Assembly: GCA_902547755.1 (NCBI GenBank)
Contig: CACCPA010000007.1
Coordinates: 48,958 to 112,957, forward strand
DNA: 64,000 bases
Reading direction: 5' to 3'
Origin: Halieaceae bacterium
Lineage (GTDB): Bacteria > Pseudomonadota > Gammaproteobacteria > Pseudomonadales > Halieaceae
Position 1 is the first letter of the stretch. Each line of letters opens with the position of its first letter. A program made the position numbers and the translations under genes. Shown here in pieces: positions 51,615 to 59,457 of this stretch. A model generated the notes under the pieces. The model searched no databases. It worked only from the letters and a program-made list of their open reading frames with translations, and was not told the origin of the DNA.

Positions 51615-53924
51615 ATGAAGCGATATGCCCCGCTACTGTTTCTGATCAGTACGCTGATAAATCCGGCACTAGGATTGCCGGTGCCGGCTTATAAAAACGC
51701 CGATTTAAGTGACGAGGCGCGACTTGAGGATTTGCTGAGTAGAATGACGCTGGCCGAAAAGATCGGGCAGATGTCTCAATATGTAGGACCAAAGCACATT
51801 GCCCGTTCCGAGAAAAATTTGACTCTGGAAGAGATGAAAGCCAGTGACGCGTTTGGCATGTACCCCAGCCTGCACTCTTCACAAATCCCGGACGTCATAA
51901 GAGCCGGCAGAATAGGTTCTTTTTTACATGTCACCGACCCTGAGGAAGCAAACCTCTTACAGCGTTACGCGAGTGAGAGTCGTCTGGGCATTCCATTATT
52001 GATTGGCATCGATGCTATACACGGTAACGTTTTGGTTCGGGGCGCCACTATTTACCCCTCACCCATCACCATGGCCAGTAGCTGGAATCTGGATTTAGTC
52101 AGACAGTCGTCCGTGGAGACTGCGCGAGAGGTTAGGGTAAATGGTGCCCAATGGACGTTTACACCGAATATTGATATTGCGAGAGATCCGCGCTGGGGGC
52201 GGGTGGGCGAGACTTTCGGGGAAGATGACTTTCTGGTGGCCGAAATGGGCGTCGCCGTCATTGAGGGTCTGCAGCAGGGAAATTTCGATGAAGAGGGTCA
52301 GGTGCTAGCTACAGCTAAGCACTTTATCGCAGGCGGTGATCCAAGTAATGGACTGAACTTGTCGCCCATGGACCTATCGATCCGCTCGCTTCGTGAGGAT
52401 CACTTCCCGCCTTTTGAGCGTGCTATCAACGCGGGCGTTTTTTCGGTAATGGCTGCGCATAATGAGGTGAACGGCGTACCGGCGCATGCCAACCATTTTT
52501 TACTCTCAGAGGTCTTGCGTGACGAATGGGACTTTCGGGGCTTTGTTGTAAGTGACTGGATGGATGTCGAGCGCTTGCACACCTATCACCGTACTGCGGA
52601 AAACTTTAAGGAGGCGGTGTACCAGAGTGTTAGTGCCGGTATCGATATGCACATGCACGGTCCAAAGTTTTTTGATCCGTTACGTCAGCTGGTCACTAAT
52701 CACCGAATCAGTGAGGCAAGAATTGACGCTGCGGTAAGACCAATATTGCTCGCCAAGTTCCGACTCGGTTTATTTGAGAGCGCACAGGTCGACCTATCCG
52801 ACGTAAAAACCGTCATGTTCAATAAAGAACATCAGCAAACCGCGCTGCAACTGGCAAGACAGGGCATAGTGTTGTTGAAAAATGATGCCAATACCTTGCC
52901 TCTCTCTGCGGGTGCACGCGTCTTTGTCACGGGCCCCAACGCTAGCAATCACTCGCTGATGGGCGACTGGGTGTTGCGGCAACCCGAGGAAAACATTACG
53001 ACGATTATTGAAGGTTTGAGAGAAGTTGGTAGCAACATTGCAGAGATTGATTATTTTGACGTTGAGGGTACCGTAAAAAATATTGAGCCGGACATGATTG
53101 CGACTGCAGCGAAGCGGGCTGAATTGGCCGATGTGGCTGTTGTGGTCGTGGGAGGCAACCCCCTACGATACGAGCGCAAAGAGAAAACGTCGGGCGAGAA
53201 CGTTGCTCGAAGTTCAATTGGTCTATTCGGACAGCAACTAGCCCTAGTGCAGGCAATTCATGCCACAGGTGTGCCTACGGTTGTGGTTTTGATTAACGGT
53301 AGGCCACTAGCAGAACCGTGGATTGCTGAAAACGTGTCTGCACTGCTCGAAGCCTGGGAGCCCGGTGCATTGGGCGGTAGGGCGCTTGCTGAAATACTTT
53401 TTGGACACGTCAACCCCAGTGGCAAAATGCCCATTACGGTGCCTTACTCAACAGGTCATCTGAAAGCCTTTTACAACCACAAACCTACGGCTAGGGTTCG
53501 TAAATATGTTGATGCGCCTAGTCACAATCTGTATGAGTTTGGTGACGGTTTGAGCTACACGGACTTCGCCTACTCGGATGCTAAGTTATCGTCCTCAACG
53601 GTGTCAGTGGACGAGTCGACACGACTTTCTGTGGTGGTGAAGAACGTAGGTGAACTGCCTGGCGATGAGGTTGTGCAACTGTATGTTCGCGACAATTTTT
53701 CCGCTGTAACGCGACCAGTGAAGGAGCTCAAGGGATTTCAGCGCGTTTCACTGGCGCCGGGTGAGGCGCAAGTGATTCACTTTGACATTACGTCTGAGGC
53801 GCTTGGTTACTTCGGTATCGATATGTCGTGGCAGGTCGAACCTGGTGACTTCAGCATCATGGTTGGTGGATCTTCCCGGAGTCCTGAACTTGAAATGGTC
53901 ACACTGCGGGTTATGCCGCAGTGA
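51615..53924 (+). CDS. glycoside hydrolase family 3 enzyme
   Basis: A 769-residue exported enzyme. From ATG 51615 it has a signal peptide (MKRYAPLLFLISTLINPALG). An upstream in-frame start at 51441 would add a non-secretory extension. The GH3 catalytic domain runs about 30-360 (LAEKIGQMSQYVG, IDAIHGNVLVRGATIYPSPI, DIARDPRWGRVGETFGED, KHFIAGGDPSNGLNLSPMDL). The nucleophile is Asp314 in VVSDWMDVERL. The second GH3 domain and the C-terminal fibronectin-III-like domain follow (VKNVGELPGDEVVQLYVRD). It likely releases terminal beta-linked sugars (beta-glucosidase/xylosidase type) from the desulfated oligosaccharides in the periplasm. Confidence 0.95.
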   Translation: MKRYAPLLFLISTLINPALGLPVPAYKNADLSDEARLEDLLSRMTLAEKIGQMSQYVGPKHIARSEKNLTLEEMKASDAFGMYPSLHSSQIPDVIRAGRIGSFLHVTDPEEANLLQRYASESRLGIPLLIGIDAIHGNVLVRGATIYPSPITMASSWNLDLVRQSSVETAREVRVNGAQWTFTPNIDIARDPRWGRVGETFGEDDFLVAEMGVAVIEGLQQGNFDEEGQVLATAKHFIAGGDPSNGLNLSPMDLSIRSLREDHFPPFERAINAGVFSVMAAHNEVNGVPAHANHFLLSEVLRDEWDFRGFVVSDWMDVERLHTYHRTAENFKEAVYQSVSAGIDMHMHGPKFFDPLRQLVTNHRISEARIDAAVRPILLAKFRLGLFESAQVDLSDVKTVMFNKEHQQTALQLARQGIVLLKNDANTLPLSAGARVFVTGPNASNHSLMGDWVLRQPEENITTIIEGLREVGSNIAEIDYFDVEGTVKNIEPDMIATAAKRAELADVAVVVVGGNPLRYERKEKTSGENVARSSIGLFGQQLALVQAIHATGVPTVVVLINGRPLAEPWIAENVSALLEAWEPGALGGRALAEILFGHVNPSGKMPITVPYSTGHLKAFYNHKPTARVRKYVDAPSHNLYEFGDGLSYTDFAYSDAKLSSSTVSVDESTRLSVVVKNVGELPGDEVVQLYVRDNFSAVTRPVKELKGFQRVSLAPGEAQVIHFDITSEALGYFGIDMSWQVEPGDFSIMVGGSSRSPELEMVTLRVMPQ

Positions 53925-54014
53925 TGCGGTCAAATTGGCCGCTGTGACTCAGCTTATTGTGCGCGGATATACCTTAACGCCTGTCAATCAAGGGATTCTC
54001 TAAAGGGTTTTCAT

Positions 54015-55430
54015 ATGTTCTCTCCAGGAAAGCTAATAATCGGCAGTGTTGTGGTTCTTTCGACAGTCCATGCGGTTGCACAGGCGGACGATGTTGTAGC
54101 GTCGAATAACCAGAATATTTTGCTGATTATTGTTGATGACCTTAGAGCCGATCTAGGCATCTACGGAGATTCGCAGGCTAATACGTCTAATATCGACGAC
54201 TTGGCTCATCGCGGCATTGTGTTCGACAGAGCCTACGCACATCAGGCGATTTGTGCCCCGTCCAGAGCATCGCTACTCACGGGACTCAGACCGAAAACCA
54301 CCGGGATCAGACGCCTCGACCAGCCAGTGTCTGAGTGGGTTCCCGACTTGCCGACACTTAACAAAACATTTAAGAACGCGGGTTATAAGACGCTTGCCTT
54401 TGGTAAGGTTTACCATCATCTTGATGATGACCTTGAGGGCTGGAGCCAACCCCCAATTGATCACGAGCCCGCTATGCGAATGCGGCGAAAGGAGCCCGGT
54501 CAACCTAATCCTGTGATCGATATTGTGGCGTCAGATCAAGGGCTGCCTGATCGTCTTAATATCGACCAGGCGCGTGCGGCACTTGTATCGCTATCTTCAA
54601 GCAAAACACCTTTCTTCATGGCTGTAGGGACACACAAGCCCCACTTGCCGTTTAGAGTCCCACAATCTGCATGGGACGCAACGCCTCAAAAGAGGTCTAT
54701 CTCGCAGGCATTACAAAAATCGCCTGAAGGCGCACCGCCGTGGTCTGTAGTCGCTTACGAAATTTGGAACTACGATGACTTGCCGAAGAAACCGGGCCCC
54801 ATGACTCCAGCTCAGACCCAGCGCCTGCGTCGTGCTTATGCGGCCTCGATTACTTATGTGGACACCTTAATAGGAGATCTACTGCAAACGTTAGACGAGA
54901 CGGGATTATCTGACGATACGCTGATCGTGTTGTGGAGTGACCATGGTTACAAGTTGGGTGAATACGGAGCCTGGTCAAAACACACTACACATGAGGTCGA
55001 TCTAAAAATTCCATTGCTCATGGTTTCACCGAGACTGATACCCCAGAGTTCGCGTAGCCTCGCTATTATCGAAACGGTGGATATCTACCCAACGGTCCTC
55101 GACCTTGCAGGGATAGAGCTTCCCAGTCATCTCGAGGGTACTTCATTTAAGGACGTCACATTGGGTCAAACGGATGTGGCAAAAAAGGCAGCTTATTCCG
55201 AAATTACGCGCTGGGTGTCTGGGGTTAAGTTGCATGGGCAGTCGGTAAGAGATGATCGATATCGCTATACCGCTTGGGTTTCAGTGCCTTCAGGTGAAAT
55301 AGTGTCCAGAGAACTCTATGACCATCGTACCGAATTACTGCCAACGCTTAATCTTGCGGATAATAAAAAGCTGGCACCTGTTTTGGACTCGCTTGAGGCG
55401 TTGCGCTTTAAGCATTGGCACGGTTCGTAG
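54015..55430 (+). CDS. S1-family sulfatase, iduronate-2-sulfatase-like (third of four)
   Basis: A 471-residue exported sulfatase. ATG 54015 is followed by a signal peptide (LIIGSVVVLSTVHAVAQA). The opening ILLIIVDDLRADLGIYGDSQ, the formylglycine motif AICAPSRASLLTG with Cys80 and FGKVYHHLDDDLEGWSQP are typical of the iduronate-2-sulfatase-like (S1_7) subgroup. VLWSDHGYKLGEYGAWSKHT carries metal-binding residues. Substrate uronic acid 2-sulfate is suggested by the subgroup but not shown. Confidence 0.93.
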   Translation: MFSPGKLIIGSVVVLSTVHAVAQADDVVASNNQNILLIIVDDLRADLGIYGDSQANTSNIDDLAHRGIVFDRAYAHQAICAPSRASLLTGLRPKTTGIRRLDQPVSEWVPDLPTLNKTFKNAGYKTLAFGKVYHHLDDDLEGWSQPPIDHEPAMRMRRKEPGQPNPVIDIVASDQGLPDRLNIDQARAALVSLSSSKTPFFMAVGTHKPHLPFRVPQSAWDATPQKRSISQALQKSPEGAPPWSVVAYEIWNYDDLPKKPGPMTPAQTQRLRRAYAASITYVDTLIGDLLQTLDETGLSDDTLIVLWSDHGYKLGEYGAWSKHTTHEVDLKIPLLMVSPRLIPQSSRSLAIIETVDIYPTVLDLAGIELPSHLEGTSFKDVTLGQTDVAKKAAYSEITRWVSGVKLHGQSVRDDRYRYTAWVSVPSGEIVSRELYDHRTELLPTLNLADNKKLAPVLDSLEALRFKHWHGS

Positions 55431-55527
55431 ACATGCAAAGCACCCTGAAGTTCGCTAAAACTCGTTCGAAAAGCGCTCATTCAGTAACGATACCTGCTAA
55501 TAGACCCAAGCATCGGTGCCAAAAATA

Positions 55528-57018
55528 ATGAGACTGAGTAAACGTAGAGTCCTTCACTTATTGCTTTTTGCGGCGTGCGCCAAGCTCCTAGGTTGTTCGC
55601 AATCGATAACTGACTTGAGCGAGTCAGTGCCCCGTGAAACCACTTTGCCTGAACAGCCCCCGGCTGTTCTGGGGAGTCGTCAGGACCAATCGCAGCCAAA
55701 CATCGTCATTTTCCTTGCTGATGACATGGCTTGGCACGACGTGGGTGTCTATCAGAGGCTGACGAGCTCATTAATGGGAGCTAATAACACTCCGAATATC
55801 GATCAGTTGGCAAGTGAAGGCGTCGTTTTTGAACGTGCCTTTACCGCTACAGCGATGTGTTCAGTGGCACGGCATCAAATTTATACGGGGTTGTACCCTG
55901 TTCGAAGCGGCGGTTATGGAAACCATTCACGTGTTTACGAGGATACAAAGAGCATCGTCAGTTACTTTTCAGAACACGGGTATGCGGTGGCACTGGCTGG
56001 CAAATCTCACGTGTATCCCCGCCACGTATTTTCGTTTACAAAAGCAGGAGGTGAAAACAAAGGCCCCGCCGGCGAGACCACCTTTGGTATTGCAAAAACT
56101 AGGGCGTTCTTGGACGGTATTGGAAAAACACCTTTTGTGCTCGTTGTGGCGTCAAGTAACCCGCATATCCCATGGAATCGTGGTAACGCGAAAAACCACC
56201 CTCCAGCCAGTATTACGGTGCCGCCGTATCTGCATGATTCGCCCGAATTAAGAGCCAAATTATCTTCTTATTTGGCAGAGGTTTCCGAGCTAGATAGAGA
56301 GGTGGGTTTGATTGACGAGGAGCTTGATAAGAGAGGATTGACCGACAACACCATTTTCGTATTTTCATCCGAGCACGGAAGCGATCTGCCCTTTGCAAAA
56401 TGGACCGGCTACGACGCGGGTGTTAGGGTGGCTTTGGTTGTTCGGTGGCCCAATAAGATAAGTCCAGGTATTTCTTCAGCGATCGTGGAGTCAGTCGATC
56501 TGCTTCCGACGCTTATGGAGCTATCCGTCAATGAAGTCCCAACGGGTTTAGACGGTCGTAGTTTTTCATCGCTGCTAAGCGGGACTGGCGATACCCATAA
56601 AGAGTTTGCCGTCGGCATTCAGACGAGTAAAAACATCCATAATGGCGTCCCTTACCCGATCAGATGGGTACGCACAGAGCGTTATAAACTGATTGAAAAT
56701 CTCCGTCCTGAGACCCAGTTTTCAAGCTTCACAACGGCGAGTACCTGGTTTCAGCAGGAGCTGGCAGATGAGGTGGAAGCGGGTACCGACCGTTATTTAA
56801 ATTATCTAAAAAGACCAAAGCGTGAGTTTTATGACCTAGAGCGAGATCCGTTCGAATTACATAATTTAGCGGGACAACTTAATGCCACGCAGACAAACGA
56901 GCTGGAGCGAATGCAGACTCATTTACATCAGTGGATGCGTGAACAAAATGACCAAGGTGTTCAAACTGAGATGGCGGTCTGTCAGCGAAAAGGCTTTTCC
57001 CACAAAGGATGTCCTTAG
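55528..57018 (+). CDS. S1-family sulfatase-like lipoprotein with CSVAR motif (fourth of four)
   Basis: A 496-residue exported protein, probably a lipoprotein (LFAAC or KLLGC, Cys17 or Cys23). PNIVIFLADDMAWHDVGVY and AFTATAMCSVARHQIYTG place it in the S1 sulfatases. The modification motif is Cys111-Ser-Val-Ala-Arg, so Val stands where the consensus C-x-P-S-R has Pro. ALAGKSHVYP and FSSEHGSDLPFAKWTGYDAG continue the active site. ATG 55528 is chosen over GTG 55516. Cys and Arg are kept, so modification is still possible, but the missing Pro is unusual. This is the last gene of the locus before the tRNA-like fragment. Confidence 0.88.
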   Translation: MRLSKRRVLHLLLFAACAKLLGCSQSITDLSESVPRETTLPEQPPAVLGSRQDQSQPNIVIFLADDMAWHDVGVYQRLTSSLMGANNTPNIDQLASEGVVFERAFTATAMCSVARHQIYTGLYPVRSGGYGNHSRVYEDTKSIVSYFSEHGYAVALAGKSHVYPRHVFSFTKAGGENKGPAGETTFGIAKTRAFLDGIGKTPFVLVVASSNPHIPWNRGNAKNHPPASITVPPYLHDSPELRAKLSSYLAEVSELDREVGLIDEELDKRGLTDNTIFVFSSEHGSDLPFAKWTGYDAGVRVALVVRWPNKISPGISSAIVESVDLLPTLMELSVNEVPTGLDGRSFSSLLSGTGDTHKEFAVGIQTSKNIHNGVPYPIRWVRTERYKLIENLRPETQFSSFTTASTWFQQELADEVEAGTDRYLNYLKRPKREFYDLERDPFELHNLAGQLNATQTNELERMQTHLHQWMREQNDQGVQTEMAVCQRKGFSHKGCP

Positions 57019-57057
57019 CGGCGGGATGCTACCGTTTTATTGCTCTATAGATTCTAA

Positions 57058-57095
57058 GGTCGCGTTTTTCGAACTAGTGACCTCTACCATGTCAA
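57058..57095 (-). repeat. att-like element copy B: tRNA-Val-like fragment
   Basis: On the minus strand this reads TTGACATGGTAGAGGTCACT, then AGTTCGAA and AAACGCGACC. It matches copy A over 38 bases with three mismatches, including the same switch after TTCGAA. It lacks the left arm shared by copies A and C. The next bases (57093-57122) match a segment at 63627-63656. Confidence 0.65.
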
Positions 57096-57122
57096 TATGG
57101 AGGGGTGCACAAACGTACACAG
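57093..57122. repeat. 30-bp imperfect repeat (first of two copies)
   Basis: CAATAT followed by a segment containing CACAAACGTACACAG. It matches 63627-63656 at about 25 of 30 bases. Both contain a GTxCAC-type inverted pair around AAAC. Confidence 0.5.
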
Positions 57123-57297
57123 CTCGACACGGATATTAACACGGTGGGCGTCTACTGAGACTCTCTCGCAGCAAATCGGTACAACACGTTGAGACAGGCA
57201 AACCAAAACCTCAAAAAAGTTAAAAGGCCTCGACGGATTTTTGCTGCGCTATCGTAAAAACGAGTATCTATGAAATAAAAATTTGGTGAACAGACGA

Positions 57298-58275
57298 ATG
57301 ATCGCAAGGCTTCCCATCGTTTTAGCCGCGCTTTGTTTAACCGCTTGCGGAGGGGGATCTTCAGGATCCGATGTGGTGGTCTCACCGCCATCGGGCGATG
57401 CCGGCGGCAATAACACAGACGCTCCCGCATCAGATGACTCGTTTTCAACTGAGGGCATTTTATGCGACTACGCACATAACGTATTTAATGACGATGAGTC
57501 TGTTAATACGACCAGCGATGCGACTTGGAGTTGCAATGATCAAGAGAGGGCGTTGAATGGAAATGGCGTCCCGAATCATGAGGTAGGCACCTTTCCAAAT
57601 GAGGGCAATCCTAACCAAATTGCTCAGCAAAACGTTCAAATAAACTTTCCTCTTGAACCAAGCTTGGTGTCAGATGAGGGTGAGTCGGCAAAGATTGTTG
57701 GTTACGCCCTGAACAGCGTAAAGTTTGATCCGGGTACAGCTGGTTCCTGTGCATCTGATGCTAATTGCTCCCTAAATGATCCGTCGGGCGGCTGGAGTAT
57801 AGAAGCACTCGGTCAGACCGCGTTTGATTTCGGTGACGATATGAATAATGCGCACGTGCAACCCACTGGTGCTTATCACTATCACGGTATGCCCGAACGA
57901 TTGCTTGACGTCTTGGGTGCTAACGAATCGGTCACTCTTCTGGGTTGGGCCGTGGACGGATTCCCCATGTACGCCCGCTATGGTTATGCCGATGCCGAGG
58001 ATGCTGAGTCCGAGATAAAGGTGCTGACATCAAGTTGGCGCTTAAAAGAAGCTCCTGACCCAGGACGTCCCGATGTTGAGCTGTATGAAATGGGCACATT
58101 TTCACAAGACTTCGAATACGTTGAGGGCTCTGGAGATCTGGATGAGTGTAATGGCCGAAGAGGCGTCACACCTGAGTTCCCTGATGGCATTTATTACTTG
58201 ATGGTCACCGACTCTTTTCCTTTCATCGGACGGTGTTTAAAAGGAGAGTTTGAGCAGTCGCAAGGACCACCCTGA
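57298..58275 (+). CDS. YHYH domain lipoprotein
   Basis: A 325-residue exported lipoprotein (lipobox CLTAC, Cys17 from ATG 57298; a TTG start at 57283 is also possible). The mature region includes DDSFSTEGILCDYAHNVFND, SVKFDPGTAGSCASDANCSL and the YHYH motif in HVQPTGAYHYHGMPERLLDV. LLGWAVDGFPMYARYGYADA and the C-terminal GDLDECNGRRGVTPEFPDGI follow. YHYH proteins are secreted and widespread in marine bacteria, and their activity is not established. Several Cys may form disulfides. The next gene starts at the base right after its stop, so the two form an operon. Confidence 0.9.
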   Translation: MIARLPIVLAALCLTACGGGSSGSDVVVSPPSGDAGGNNTDAPASDDSFSTEGILCDYAHNVFNDDESVNTTSDATWSCNDQERALNGNGVPNHEVGTFPNEGNPNQIAQQNVQINFPLEPSLVSDEGESAKIVGYALNSVKFDPGTAGSCASDANCSLNDPSGGWSIEALGQTAFDFGDDMNNAHVQPTGAYHYHGMPERLLDVLGANESVTLLGWAVDGFPMYARYGYADAEDAESEIKVLTSSWRLKEAPDPGRPDVELYEMGTFSQDFEYVEGSGDLDECNGRRGVTPEFPDGIYYLMVTDSFPFIGRCLKGEFEQSQGPP

Positions 58276-58797
58276 ATGACCATGAGTGTATGTCGTTCGT
58301 TTGCATTTTTAGCGGCTGTATTGATGTTTTTTACACTGTCGTCCGAAGCCGCCGCGCATTCGTTGCCACTCAATAGAGTTGCTGTGAATCTCAAAGACAA
58401 CAAATTGTATGCGGTCACTGCAATCGAGGTCCGAGACGTTGTCGCTGAAGAGGATGGGTCGCAACTGGAAATTAAGGGCGCGTTAACAAAATGGTTTCAT
58501 AAGGCCATTAAATGGGAAGAGATTTCTGTTCAAGCGTATCAAGATCTCAGAATTGAGATGGATGTCACACACCAGAAAACGCTGGTTGCCATTTGTTATG
58601 CAGTAATTGAGCTACCCGAAAATACAACCAACTTGACCTTCTCTTCCGATTCATGGTTTTCGGCGTGGGTTGGTAAATCTCCGGTGAGTGTCTCTTATTC
58701 ATTTCGAAGAGAATCGGCTACCGGTGAAATTGTTCGCGATGTAATGGATATTGAAAAGGGCACTCCATCTAAAACTATAGTAATAAGTCGGTTCTGA
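58276..58797 (+). CDS. secreted 173-aa protein of unknown function, partner of YHYH protein
   Basis: The ATG begins immediately after the YHYH gene's TGA. A signal peptide (FAFLAAVLMFFTLSSEAAAH) is followed by a mostly beta-strand protein of about 150 residues (LYAVTAIEVRDVVAEEDGSQ, WFSAWVGKSPVSVSYSFRRE). I do not recognise a domain. The zero-gap arrangement suggests tight co-expression and possibly a shared complex with the YHYH lipoprotein. Confidence 0.75.
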   Translation: MTMSVCRSFAFLAAVLMFFTLSSEAAAHSLPLNRVAVNLKDNKLYAVTAIEVRDVVAEEDGSQLEIKGALTKWFHKAIKWEEISVQAYQDLRIEMDVTHQKTLVAICYAVIELPENTTNLTFSSDSWFSAWVGKSPVSVSYSFRRESATGEIVRDVMDIEKGTPSKTIVISRF

Positions 58798-58869
58798 CGT
58801 ACTGCAGTTTTCGGGACCCTAATTTAAGTAGTAAATTTTTTTGAGCGCTGCCTTTTGGTGTTAGCAGCA

Positions 58870-58894
58870 ACTCGCCAAAACACGCGACAACTCA
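58870..58894. repeat. att-like arm copy D
   Basis: ACTCGCCAAAACACGCGACA followed by ACTCA matches the arm of copy A at 30914-30938, with about three differences. It also resembles the shorter arm of copy C. No tRNA-like core is attached. Confidence 0.5.
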
Positions 58895-58940
58895 GCGGGT
58901 CAAAAAATAAAAACTAAATGAAAACAGAAATCTGGGACTT

Positions 58941-59010
58941 TGGTAGGACCAGCCAGATTCGAACTGGCGATCTCTACCATGTCAAGGCTGATAGAACTCG
59001 CCACAACACG
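58941..59010 (-). repeat. att-like element copy C: tRNA-Val(GAC) 3' half with CCA end
   Basis: On the minus strand CCTTGACATGGTAGAG covers the anticodon loop with GAC. ATCGCCAGTTCGAATCTGGC then makes an exact 5-bp T-stem (GCCAG with CTGGC) around TTCGAAT, and TGGTCCTACCA is the 3' acceptor strand ending in CCA. The upstream half that should form the D-arm and 5' acceptor (AGGACCA) is absent. In its place is the arm shared with copy A (CGTGTTGTGGCGAGT...). It is therefore a tRNA 3' fragment, as left at the end of an element integrated in a tRNA gene. Confidence 0.75.
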
Positions 59011-59356
59011 TTAAGACACATTAAAATTTAAAATCGGAGTGGCTCGGATGCCCCGGTCTTAAATTGCAAAACTCATGTTTCCAGTCGCTATGATCTGCAC
59101 CGCGTTACTCGGCAAAGAGATTCCAGTCGATATGTGGCTTGGGTCCGCTTGGGCGGTGGTGGGCCCGCTGGAGAGCTGAATCAGGCCATGAGAGAGCAGG
59201 TCGCCCGACTCCGAAATAAATAAGTCTTACACTGATATCGCCTTAATTTTCGGATCAATACACGGGTATTTAGATAGGTCAGCCGGACCAGTAGACACGG
59301 CCGGCGATGATGTGTAATTTCAATGGGCCGTTACCATTCCCTGTCATTAAGCTACG

Positions 59357-59420
59357 CGCAGATGCAGACAGACGCAGATGCAGACAGACGCAGATGCAGA
59401 CAGACGCAGATGCAGACAGA
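59357..59420. repeat. 16-bp tandem repeat, four perfect copies
   Basis: Four exact consecutive copies of CGCAGATGCAGACAGA end 37 bases before the ATG of the ATP-grasp gene. There are no spacers, so this is not a CRISPR array. The repeats lie in the likely promoter or leader of the operon, and copy number could affect expression or protein binding. Confidence 0.95.
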
Positions 59421-59457
59421 ATAGACCGCTAGTTGAGCCGACCCGGGGTGTTCCCTG

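Larger units (their letters stand above)
57019..57297. other. intergenic region holding att-like copy B
   Basis: Between the last sulfatase and the YHYH protein. It holds att-like copy B (57058-57095) and the adjoining repeat (57093-57122). No gene is seen. Confidence 0.6.
58798..59457. other. intergenic region with att-like copies and tandem repeats
   Basis: This 660-bp region holds copy D (58870-58894), the tRNA-Val-like copy C (58941-59010) and the 16-bp tandem repeats (59357-59420). The only other frame of note is a short + strand one near 59070-59180 whose hydrophobic residues recall the end of an EamA transporter, too weak to call. The promoter of the ATP-grasp operon must lie here. 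Confidence 0.6.

Noticed and set aside
58941..58987. Possible intact tRNA-Val gene
   Set aside because: The 3' half is good, but no 5' acceptor strand (AGGACCA) or D-arm occurs in the right place, so it is a fragment, not a tRNA gene.
59357..59420. CRISPR array
   Set aside because: The repeats are contiguous 16-bp units without spacers, and no cas genes are present.
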